Source: Cladochytrium replicatum (taxonomy: Eukaryota; Chytridiomycota; Chytridiomycetes; Cladochytriales; Cladochytriaceae). From it: 64,000 nucleotides of DNA. Below are positions 21,298 through 30,600 of this stretch, piece after piece (positions within the stretch are counted from its first letter, which is position 1; each line of letters begins with the position of its first letter). Below the pieces are notes generated by a model, which was not told the DNA's origin, made no database searches, and worked only from the letters and a program-made list of their open reading frames with translations. Location: NCBI GenBank assembly GCA_025526935.1, contig JAHLKD010000068.1:134001-198000 (forward strand). The letters are read 5' to 3'. Both the position numbers and the translations under genes were made by a program.

Positions 21298-21380
21298 GTT
21301 AAAAACCAAGGGCTTCTCCTGGCAGCGGTAGGGCGTCTTTAGCTGTACTGTAGCTAGCACAACAGCTCCAGGTTCCGTCT
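21298..21380 (+). mobile_element. Truncated third copy of the 475-bp element (left 83 bp)
   Basis: Starts GTTAAAAACCAAGGGCTTCT and matches the other copies through GGTTCCGTCT, then breaks off at a 14-bp perfect palindrome (CCTCGAATTCGAGG, 21382-21395). Confidence 0.75.
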
Positions 21381-21662
21381 TCCTCGAATTCGAGGTGGTT
21401 CTGAAGTGGATGACACTTTGGTCACGTGATTTGTGGTCACGTGATTCACGAGGAGAATTCACTTCGACTGCCCACAGAAAATTTTCTCCATCAAAGTTGC
21501 CAGGCTGAGTCAGGAATAATTTCCTGAGGGCGCGAGGGTGGGACGCAGAGGGAGCACGGGAGCATGGCCAGAAATGATGAAAATTTTGGAGGGGAGTACG
21601 GCAGGCGGCGCGGCATGCGGCGCGTCAGGCAGCTGTGCAGGCAGAGCTCTGGGAGGCGGCAT

Positions 21663-21668
<6 letters not shown>

Positions 21669-21694
<26 letters not shown>

Positions 21695-21697
21695 TAT

Positions 21698-21770
<73 letters not shown>

Positions 21771-21792
21771 CAGAGAGATAGACAGAGAGACA
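21669..21792. repeat. (GA)n microsatellite
   Basis: About 120 bp of GA dinucleotides with a few ATA, CA and GACA interruptions. Confidence 0.95.
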
Positions 21793-22049
21793 AGCATAAT
21801 TTTTTTATTTCTTTTAACAATATTATTATTTATTTTGCACATACAAGGCATAACAAAAAACAACACCCAAAGTGCCTTACAAGATGGTCATGGACCAGCA
21901 CATAGGCAAGCGCGAGCAGCATAAGGAAAAGCAACAAAGCAAAACAGAGAAAGTAAACTCAAACCTGCTACCTGTCAGATACTGCATAAGTGCCAAAAAA
22001 ACAGTTGAGTAATAAATAATTGTAAACGTTTAAGATTTGTATTCCCATA

Positions 22050-22123
22050 TCCCGCGTGGCGCAATTGGCTAGCGCGTTTGGCTGTTAACCAGGAGGTTGG
22101 AAGTTCGAGCCTTCCCGCGGGAG
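22050..22123 (+). tRNA. tRNA-Asn (GTT)
   Basis: Full cloverleaf: acceptor TCCCGCG/CGCGGGA, D arm GCGC-AATTGGCTA-GCGC, anticodon arm TTTGG-CTGTTAA-CCAGG with anticodon GTT, variable AGGTT, T arm GGAAG-TTCGAGC-CTTCC, and discriminator G. No intron and no encoded CCA. The internal A box (TGGCGCAATTGG) and B box (AGTTCGAGCC) are normal for RNA polymerase III. Confidence 0.96.
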
Positions 22124-22159
22124 ACTCTACGTCTATTTCTTACTGGTTTAAGAATTTTT

Positions 22160-22171
22160 ACTCTTTTTTTT
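22160..22171 (+). terminator. RNA polymerase III terminator (T run) after tRNA-Asn
   Basis: A run of T residues (CTTTTTTTTC) about 40 bp downstream of the tRNA end on the same strand; a simple Pol III stop. Confidence 0.5.
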
Positions 22172-22179
22172 CACGTCTC

Positions 22180-22881
22180 GCTTTACATTGCTGATAGTTA
22201 ATGGATGGAGTGCATATCAAATTATTTACTTTCAGAAATCACAAATATCAGTTTGATTTTGATGGAATAGCTGAACACCTTGATGATATCGGTAATTGGA
22301 TCATTGTGATAGTCAACAGCTAACCGATAGAACTGTCCGTCCATGGTCCTCTGCACGCTCCGTTCACCATCCCCATTATTCCACGCCTATCCACTCATCA
22401 CTACATCACACCACCTTATCTTCGACTGATCCACCAACAACCATTGTTCTGGATTCCACTCTCTGCCCCCATTGATTGTCCTGGGCAGCTGGTGTAGATC
22501 ATTCGAATCTTAACAATTAATCCAGTGAAACTCGAATCTCTGCTCATATTCCCGTGGATGATTGTACAACTCCGCCCATTGGTCCGCGTCGTTGCCCTCG
22601 ATTGAGGCCGCCTGCCCGGTATTCTCACCGATTGTGCTGCCGCGCAAGCCCACAGTGATCGAGGTAATATATCCAAAGTTTACAACAAACGATTGCTAGG
22701 TGTACTTTGGTCAGCTAACCTACTAACTCTAAGTACGAAATGGAATCGCAAGACTATGGATCGGTAACGAAATTCCCGACCATATACCACCTCAAGATCT
22801 CACACTTAAAATACAAGACGAGGGAACATCTCCTGAAACAATATCACAACACACAAGTACAATCTACTCTTCTCACACTCC
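22180..22881. other. Region upstream of the membrane protein; possible extra 5' exons
   Basis: Plus-strand fragments such as TIVLDSTLCPH and SPIVLPRKPTVIE (before GTAATA at about 22664) look protein-like and could be upstream exons of the next gene, encoding an extracellular domain, but I cannot join them into one clean frame. Confidence 0.3.
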
Positions 22882-23874
22882 GTGTCCTCATCATCCTCTT
22901 CCTCCCGAGCGAAGATCCAACCACTTCACCCCGAGAACTATATCGGCATCTCGTGCGATGCCTCTCCATGCGAATCAGTCCGAGTCTCCGTGTCTTGGTC
23001 GTACGCACTCTTCGCAAGGGACACCGCGCCTCCATCACCACCAGCCGTATCACCGGCCTTACCACCATCATCACCATCTCCGGCCGCAGCTGAACCCACC
23101 ACAAGCTCCGGCGGACTCACTACTGGCGCCATTGCGGGCATCATCGGGGCCCTCGCAGCCGCGGGCATCATCGGGGCCCTCGCAGCCGCGGTCATGATCG
23201 GCCTAGTCATCGCAATCATGTACCTCGTCCGTCCGTCGCGCCGCGGGCGGCCCGTTCCCGACGACGAGAGCAAGACATCTGTGGACCTGCGCCGATGTCC
23301 ACAGCGGAGCATCTCGATGAGCGTGAGCCATTCGGAGCAGGTCGGAGTCTACGCTCCGATCGGGACGCCGATACATGAGGGCGTTGTGCCCTGGAAACAC
23401 TCGAACGAATCCACGTCGACGCTCTCGGTGCAGTGGAACGAGGCTGTTCTCAGGACGCCGACGAGCCAGGAGGGGCCGTGGAGGCACGCGAACGCGTCGA
23501 CGGTATCCGTTGGGCGGCAAGAGGGGAGCTCGTTACCGCGGCTTACGGGGCTGTGGGCGAGATCCAAGACGTCGCTGGGACGGAATTCGGAGCGTTCCGA
23601 GGGGGGCGTGAGTGACTCTTTCGGCAAGACGGTGAGCGCACAGGTCGCGCCGGGAGCTTGCGAGAGCACGCTCCGGAACCCGTCGACGCAGCGGTCGTTC
23701 GGACGGTACTTTGAGGACGAGTCGCTTCCGAGGACAAGCGGACGCAGTGAGGGGCGGAGGCGGTCGGGCACAAGCGAGAATTCGGGGCGGTCTGTGACGT
23801 CGATGTTTTCGTGGAGACGGTTTGGGGACGACGAGTCGGAGGTCGGACGTGCAGGTCACGATGTCGAGGTTTGA
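22882..23874 (+). CDS. Single-pass membrane protein, fungal sensor/SKG6-like architecture (5' end uncertain)
   Basis: An open frame of 330 codons with no ATG at its start, so upstream coding exons are likely. Layout: a Ser/Pro/Ala-rich outer part (PSPAAAEPTTSSGG), a very long hydrophobic stretch GIIGALAAAGIIGALAAA followed by VMIGLVIAIMYLV, a basic stop-transfer RPSRRGRPVP, then a 230-residue Ser/Arg-rich cytoplasmic tail with repeated STSTLSVQW / ASTVSVGRQ-like units. Such layouts occur in fungal wall-stress or polarity membrane proteins; I cannot name a family. The membrane stretch contains an exact 27-bp tandem duplication near 23135-23190. Confidence 0.5.
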   Translation: MSSSSSSSRAKIQPLHPENYIGISCDASPCESVRVSVSWSYALFARDTAPPSPPAVSPALPPSSPSPAAAEPTTSSGGLTTGAIAGIIGALAAAGIIGALAAAVMIGLVIAIMYLVRPSRRGRPVPDDESKTSVDLRRCPQRSISMSVSHSEQVGVYAPIGTPIHEGVVPWKHSNESTSTLSVQWNEAVLRTPTSQEGPWRHANASTVSVGRQEGSSLPRLTGLWARSKTSLGRNSERSEGGVSDSFGKTVSAQVAPGACESTLRNPSTQRSFGRYFEDESLPRTSGRSEGRRRSGTSENSGRSVTSMFSWRRFGDDESEVGRAGHDVEV

Positions 23875-24362
23875 GGAGGAGGATACGCCACCTGGGGACG
23901 TTGTGAGCGTGACGTCGGGGTCGACCCGTACGATGTGTTAATGGTCGCGACACTGCCGAGACGTGGGAGGACGGCGTCGTTGCCAGGCGGGAGGTCGAGT
24001 GGCGTTCGGCTGGTCCGAGCACTTTCGGTGCCACCTGCGCTTGGTAGGCCGCCGTCGACAAGGAACTTGTCGTCGGGGTAGGAAAGTAAGCCTGCGACCC
24101 TGTGATCGTCGTTCCATTCGTCGATGGTTGGGGAGTATGGGTCCATGAGTCGCTCGTTGTTCGCGACGTAGCAGTTGTTGGAACCGCGTTTGGGCTGAAT
24201 GACCGGATGTTTCGTTTGTGTTTTTTGCAGCTGGTCTTGAGTTGTTTGTCTTGTTACAGGCACGTCTTTCTTCCTCTGCTTTTTTGCGGTTAGCCTCGTG
24301 GATCGGCATGAAACTTCACATTTTGCCCTGCTCCCAATTGATTTTTTTTCTTTCGTTCGCAA
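23856..24362 (-). CDS. Hypothetical protein, tail-to-tail overlap with the membrane protein gene
   Basis: A 168-codon open frame on the opposite strand. Its first part is basic; the rest reads like a disordered cytoplasmic tail (NERLMDPYSPTIDEWNDD, LSYPDDKFLVDGGLP, GSVATINTSYGSTP). There is no ATG at the start of the frame, so it may be the 3' exon of a longer gene. The stop lies 18 nt inside the neighbour's 3' end. Confidence 0.35.
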   Translation of the reverse strand: MRTKEKKSIGSRAKCEVSCRSTRLTAKKQRKKDVPVTRQTTQDQLQKTQTKHPVIQPKRGSNNCYVANNERLMDPYSPTIDEWNDDHRVAGLLSYPDDKFLVDGGLPSAGGTESARTSRTPLDLPPGNDAVLPRLGSVATINTSYGSTPTSRSQRPQVAYPPPQTSTS

Positions 24363-24600
24363 GTGCGCTTGGTGCGTTTTCTTTTTCTTGGTTATTGCGG
24401 TATCAGTTGAATGGGTTGGTTTATCCTCTAGGTCGCTGGCCGACCTCTTCTCTAGTTCGCGGAAGTATTATCTAATGCCGAAGTATTATCTAATTGGCAA
24501 TAAAGTATCTCATTTATAATTAGAGAAGAAAAAGAATTTGCAGAATCCAAACAGATTGTATTCTTTCCATAGTAGCAAGCACGCACCATCGCAACAATAA
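24363..24600. other. Intergenic spacer
   Basis: AT-rich; a short direct repeat (GAAGTATTATCTAAT, at about 24461 and 24480). No gene. Confidence 0.4.
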
Positions 24601-25908
24601 TCACTGAACAGATGATTGTGGAAGGTAATACCAGTACGCCCCCGTATCATCTCTGGCTTTGGCGTATGGGATCTTGAAGCGGAACTGGAATCTCCAGCCT
24701 CCATCGTAACCCATGTATCCGAGTCGTCGTGGAGCGCCAGAATCGTTCGCCTTTCCAAGCATGTTGGCGATGCTCGTTCTCCGCCAAAGTCCTGGCGCCC
24801 CGGGCTGCGACCCACGTCCCTGTGCAGTCGCAGGCTGGCCCACAAGTGGCAGCCCTTTACTTGGGTCAGTCGGAACGGGCAGTATGTCGAGGTCAAAGGG
24901 CGGTCCACCGGGATTATCGTCCAACCAGCCCTCCAGGCCCGAGAATCTAACTTTCGACGCCATCCCATCCTCTCTCGCCCAGTCCGCTGTCGCATCGACA
25001 AAGTGTATGTTTGAAAGGAACATGCTCTCCGCCGCCTCGTGCAGCTCCCTCACGAAATTCGAGTTGCGGGTCCGGAATTCGTGGTAAAACAGGGCGATGA
25101 GGTCTTCGAAAAAGTACGGGTCGTCCGCGCAGATTCTGGAGAGCGTCGGGGGCTGCGCGGGGTCTTCTGGATCTTCTGTTGGCGAGGATGTCGCGGAGTT
25201 TCTGCGACGGCGCGGGACGAGTTCTGCGTCCTGGAGACGGCCGAGACGGGATACGTGGAGGGTTAGTACGTGGATGTTGTGGCGAAGGCATTCGATGACG
25301 ATGGGGATGATGCGTTTGCCGAGGTTTTGGATCTCGTCGCTTGCGTCGCGGGACGAGGGACGGCCATGGAAGGTTGGGAAGGGTGCGGCCTGTCGGGGCT
25401 CGAGACCGAAGGAGCTGCCGCGGTTTATTTCGAGCTCGTTGACGAGGGCGACGTCCAGAGCGAAGAAGTCGAGTTCGTTCATCAGCGCTGCGATTGGTGA
25501 GGGTTTGAGAATGAAAGAGTTTTGATTGGAAAGGTGGAGGGCGTACCGACACGGGAAACATTCGGGGGGATGAGCAGAACTCCAGTGCGGTAGTAGTCCA
25601 GGATGGGGGCAAAAAGATCGCCACTAAGAGCGAGGGACTGTTAATAAAATGGTGAGGATAGGGCGCATTGACGTTCATGGCTCACTTTCTGTCGAAGAAG
25701 TAGTGACCAGTGGTGTCCGGCTTGAGCATCAGCGAGTTCTGTGGGTCAAACATTCTGCCTGTACGAGCAAGCACGAATTAGGAATGGAGCTACAGCAAAA
25801 TTAAGAACATGGCATACCCAGGAGCGAGTCCGGGCGTGATCTCAGGGTGTCAGCATAGCATTCGAACAGCCGTCCGCCCACATTAAGCACGACTCTGTGC
25901 TGGGCCAT
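24601..25908 (-). CDS. BTB/POZ (K+-channel tetramerisation, KCTD-like) domain protein
   Basis: Four exons (25818-25908, 25686-25758, 25547-25623, 24601-25487) give 375 aa. The N-terminal 95 residues are a T1-type BTB fold: VVLNVGGRLFECYADTL, LLGRMFDPQNSLMLKP, GHYFFDRN, FAPILDYYRTGVLLIPPN, then ALMNELDFFAL. The remaining 280 residues are family-unspecific, acidic in places, with a C-terminal GWRFQFRFKIPYAKA block. KCTD-like proteins are often adaptors, including for Cullin-3 ubiquitin ligases; that role is inferred. All intron junctions are GT-AG. Confidence 0.82.
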
Positions 25909-26520
25909 TGAAGTGATAAAAATAGAAAAATAAATTTTAATTCTGGGTCGAGATATTCACAACGGTAACGAATCATCCCAAATAGGGAAGTTTGACTCCA
26001 GAGAGGAAAGTTCATATGGAGACCTCAGGTTCTGAGTCTTCTTCAGTATTGTTGTATAGAGTCTTTGTCACACCGAGCCTTATTCTTCAAGACTTGATCC
26101 AACGAAATTCATTAGACTACAATCATCCTATTCTTGATTAGGCGCCTGGTGGTGGAATTTGTTGGGATCCGAGGAGAAACTGCAATCGTGTGCACAGATT
26201 GCATTGGGAAGATCGGAGATGGCGTACCTTTCTGCAGGAAACTTTTGAGGCACCAATCTCCACTTGGACTTGACACTGGCTGAGCAGCTGTTAATTTCTC
26301 CTGTGCGCCTCCACATTCATCATGTCACCATGAAAAGCATTACTGGAAGAGAAACACATCCTGCAGTCGTTGGCATTATTTTGACATGCGCTCAGGACGT
26401 TCAACAAATTGCCGACCAGCTGCCTTGACCTCTGAACATACTTCGAGATCAGATCCTTGTCACATTTGTTGGGTACATCCCCCCACGATCGCTGAAGACC
26501 CTCACCCAAGTTCACCCATC
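25909..26520. other. Intergenic region
   Basis: Promoter of the BTB gene and short unrecognised frames (26128-26316 -, 26291-26515 -). Nothing supportable. Confidence 0.35.
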
Positions 26521-26639
26521 CTAGGTCCTGAATGCAATTGCGCAGTTCAGATTCAATCGAGTCACCTCTAAAACGATTGATGACCTACGTCGCCGCTGTG
26601 TCTCGGTGCTCCTCCACACACATCAACAGATCAGTTCGA

Positions 26640-27183
26640 TCACACTTGCTGGAAGGACCAGCCACTTGGCACCCCGTTGAATGCCACCAGTGCGAATGTG
26701 AACATCAATGCTGCCCTTATCTTTGGCCGCCCATCATGGAGTTGCAATATGTCCCGGACACTCTTACCACCCCTTCTGCCCCTCATCCTCGGACGCGAGT
26801 ACATCATCAACTCGTACCCACTGGTGTGTTTATGATCTACAGGGCCCAAGGACAGACCCTGCGTCATCTTTTCGCGACCGTCACCAAACGATGGACACCC
26901 CATGACCACCATCGAGGTCTACACCATTCTCAGCCGCGGCGCCGACTTTGACGCCCTGGTGCTTCTGGATGAACCCGAGCACATCACAGCGACCACCCTC
27001 TCGCATTCGACCCCCACCACGCGGAGCGCCGATGCCGAGATCGGCCGTCTGCAGCACCACTCTCACAAGACCATATGGACAACATATGGCGTGCACATCC
27101 GCCGACAGCTCGTGCACCTTACAAGCACTACTCCTGTGATCTTTGAATCTGATATCTGTACTTTCCATCTGCATCTTCAATAA
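26640..27183 (+). mobile_element. Relic of a Pif1/Helitron-type helicase C-terminus
   Basis: One frame holds MIYRAQGQTLRHLFATV, a motif V-like 'x.AQGQTL' of Pif1/RecD helicases. After a frame change near 26900 the next holds IEVYTILSRGADFDALVLL, motif VI-like 'YV.LSR....GL.LL', then a tail ADAEIGRLQHHSHKTIW to a stop at 27183. In intact proteins these lie some 30 residues apart in one frame, as here. Stops upstream show decay. Confidence 0.5.
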
Positions 27184-27688
27184 ATAATCCCTATTTCCAG
27201 CTCGGATCTTTCTTCCACACGGAAAACAAAAGTCTCCAGGCCATGCGCCACCCGCTAGCCGGTGACCTTGACTTCTGGACAAACTTGGACGGCTTGCCAA
27301 AAGAAAAAAAACACTCTGTTCTGGCCTCTGTGTGTGTGCGCGACGCTGCGTCTGTCTGCTGCTGCCGCTGCCGCTGTCCGCTGATCGCTGTGCACACCGC
27401 TTCCGTGGTCCGTCGGTCAGTCTGTCGGCGAATTTCTGGATTGAAGGTCTGCTTGTGCCCGGTGTGACCTCACACTTGGAAATCTTACTCATCTCCCCGT
27501 TTCTTCTTAGCCAATTGACGAGACCCATGCTTAATTCTGGTTGCAATTGATTCGTTGCTGTCGGCTGAAAGTATAAAGAAAACTTAAACGAACTTCTGGA
27601 CGTACCTCATTTCGACGACGGTGAGCTCTAGCAGCGAGTCGCTTTTAAGAAAGCGACGGTTGTTAATCGGCAATTTTTCTGTACAGCT
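27184..27688. other. 5' region of the RIM15-like gene
   Basis: No coding evidence on the plus strand; presumed promoter and 5' leader of the large kinase gene. Confidence 0.4.
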
Positions 27689-30600
27689 ATGCCCACTTCA
27701 CCGCGCTCTAGCACTCAGCCGGCAGTTTCAGAGATTCCCTCACCTTCACCAACCCCGTCGTCTACCTCTTCTCAATCATCTGCACCAAACTCCCCTGCGC
27801 AAATTCACGCAGCTCCACCGTCATCCACGGTTGCACAGCAGCATTCTGTGCTCCCCGCCGTAGAAAAAACTCGTTCAGTTCAAAAACTGGAAAGAAAGCT
27901 GTCACCTCTCAACCCGTTGGCATCTCAGTCGAGCTCCCAGCCCCACTCACCTGAAATTGTCTCCGTCATTGGACATGCTGGGACAGAAGGCCGTGACGCA
28001 CCTCCGCCTATGGCCCATTCTCCGTCATCCGCTTCAGCAATTGCGAACGCCGCTTCGCATCCCCTCAGCGCCCCAGCGTCACCTGGGCACGCAAAAGTCA
28101 TTCCAATTCCGACCCCACTCGCCCTCAGGCGACTCAGCAGATCTTCTTTTGGTTCCGGTTCTGACAGCGACCACTCCTCAACCGAGATTGTTCCCAATTC
28201 CCCAAAATACGGTAACACACACGTACTCCCGATCAATGCTACACCTTTGAGCAACCCAGCACCCTCTTCTGTTGTTAATGTCCCACAAATGACTCCAGCA
28301 CACCTACCCACTGCCCCCGCCTCGACTGCTCGCAAAGCCGGGAGCAGGCGCGGATCTATGCTTGAAACTAGGCCCTTTGGATCGACGACGGGCCTCCACG
28401 GCTCGTCTCCGGTTGCAACGTCTCCACTTGCAGCCGGGTGGTCGGCCGCGTCCCCTCAACCCACGTCCGGAACGTCTTCCCGTGCAACTTCATCTCTCGG
28501 ATCGGCGACAACCTCCAACTTCGCGCACTCGCGCGATGGCGATGCCGAAAATTCGTCGGGAGGTCTCGAACCCTCCGGCTCACTGTTCATTCGTACGCAT
28601 ACCCCCTCCAATTTAACTCCGAATCCGACCCCCATTTCAACACCTGACACCGCGTCGCCGTCCATGCACGTGGGTGGGACGCTTATGTTCGCGCGCGGGT
28701 CCCAGCCCGACGTCGCTGGGCTCGGTCTCGCCCCAGACGTCGTAAGCGACATTTCCGCGGCGCTGTCGGTGGGAACGTATCCGCACCATTTGTCGGCGAG
28801 AAATTTGGTGCATTCCGAGACGCCGCCCAACTCGACCCTCTCGTCGGTGCCGATGTCGAGTCGGTTAACGTCGTACTGGGAAGAGATGCAGCGGAGCGAC
28901 ATGCCGATTGCAGTTGATGTAGAGGAGTTCTCCGGGGTTCCGAGACATCTGTTGAGACATTCTCCGTCGCTTCCGGAGCTGCCGAGGTGGTTTGGTACGC
29001 AGCTTCGGTCGGAGTCTCGGGCGGAGCGAGCTGGGGAGATGAAATCTTCTTTTGGCGGACCGATATTCGGATCTGTTGGAAGTAGACCAGTGTCGGAAGG
29101 AGTTTTTGGCAACACCGACGACGTTGCCCAAATGCAGCGAAGAGTTTCGGCAGGTATGTCGAGAAATTGTATTTATTTGCAGTGTATTGATTGCCATTTT
29201 GTGATATTAGCGACGGAGGTGTATGCTCGGCGGCCGCGAACGCGAGCATACTCCTCTGTGGTTGAAGCGCCATCGTCGAGTAGCGTTCCATCAGCAAAGC
29301 GACGTAGTTCTCGTGCGGGCTACCTACTGTCCCCGCGCTCTTCGACTGGAAGTACATTTTACCAGTTGAACCGGTCGAGCATGGCGGCGGAAAACAGCGA
29401 AGCGTCACGCCTCTTTAATGCTGCTGATTCGGAAATGTTTATCATGCTCGTCGAACGGAGTCGCGAGATCAAGAATCTTTTGTGGAGAAAGGATGATCTG
29501 ATTGGTTTTTGGCCGATGTGGGACGAAGGCGTGGTGATCCAGCGCGAAGAACGTGGAAACGTTGCAGCTTCTGGAGCGTCATCGCCCGTCCGCACCGTGT
29601 CCCGTGCCTCGTCGTTTGTCGACTCGCCGATTATATTCCCCGTCAACTCGATTGGAGACGCGCTGCGGTCGCAGAGCCCGCTATTCTCGTTTGAGGATGA
29701 AGGGATGGAAGCGACGACCTTTGGGGAGACGGACGAGGATGAGGTGAGCGTGGCGAAGGGGACTTGGAGCCGGCGGACGCGGAATCGGTCGAGCTTTGGG
29801 GTGCAGTATGGACGTAGGGACCTTGAGGATTCAGGGGGTGCGAGCGATTCGGCCGCGTCGATGTCGAGTCGTAGCAACTTGCACTCTCGGAGAAGTAGAG
29901 CTGCACTCGCGAAACGAGCGAGCAGGTTGGTGCTTGCTGGAAGTTCTCCCGGTATCGCTGCAGCTGCTGCAATGGCCGCTCGAGGATCTCCCAAGCCCTC
30001 CAGTGGCAGTAGGTCGAATGCCATGGACACTGGCGTGGGACTTGCCCGGTCGCTGAGCGATGGCGACATGACGGATTACCTGAAGGGTTTCGCTGAGTTG
30101 CGGTACTCACTACGTCTCGCGAAGACGATTTGCAATGCTGAGGTCCAGCGGATGATTCTGGAGCTGAGCGGGTACGTTGAGCGGGCCATCGCGTTGCGAG
30201 ATGAGGAGCAGAGCAGGAACGAAGATGATGGAGGTACCGGGCGGCGGATCAGGTCTCGTGGAGACTCGTCAAAATCGCTCAGTGCTATTCCCGACGTCGA
30301 CGAGAGCTCCAAGGGGATTTCTGGCTCGTTGCAGAGAACGTGGTCGTCTGAGAAAGAGTTAATGCCTAAATTGGCCTCGACGACCACACTTGATCCTGTT
30401 GAACGCACGCAGTCTGATAGGCATCGGTCACGGCCCGCGTCGATGATCGGAGGGACGAACGTGCGTGCTCTGAGTGTGTATGGAATGTCTCCTTCTGCTG
30501 CGGGTTCGCTCGGATCGATGACGGCTGAGGACTTCGAGGCGGCAGCGACTACTGCAAAGCTCATTGCGGAGTCGACAGAGGAACGTAATGCCAGCGAGAA

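Noticed and set aside
21491-21866. Ser-Leu repeat ORFs over the GA tract
   Set aside because: Pure translation of the microsatellite.
23543-24061. Long minus-strand frame (172 codons) opposite the membrane protein gene
   Set aside because: Arg/Pro-rich antisense of the Ser/Arg-rich plus-strand tail; a GC-skew shadow.
24947-25678. 243-codon minus-strand frame overlapping the BTB gene
   Set aside because: Same strand but wrong frame; the BTB model with four GT-AG introns explains the region and this frame is Arg/Pro-rich.
26881-27546. 221-codon minus-strand frame
   Set aside because: Composition is not protein-like and it lies opposite the helicase relic; no known family.
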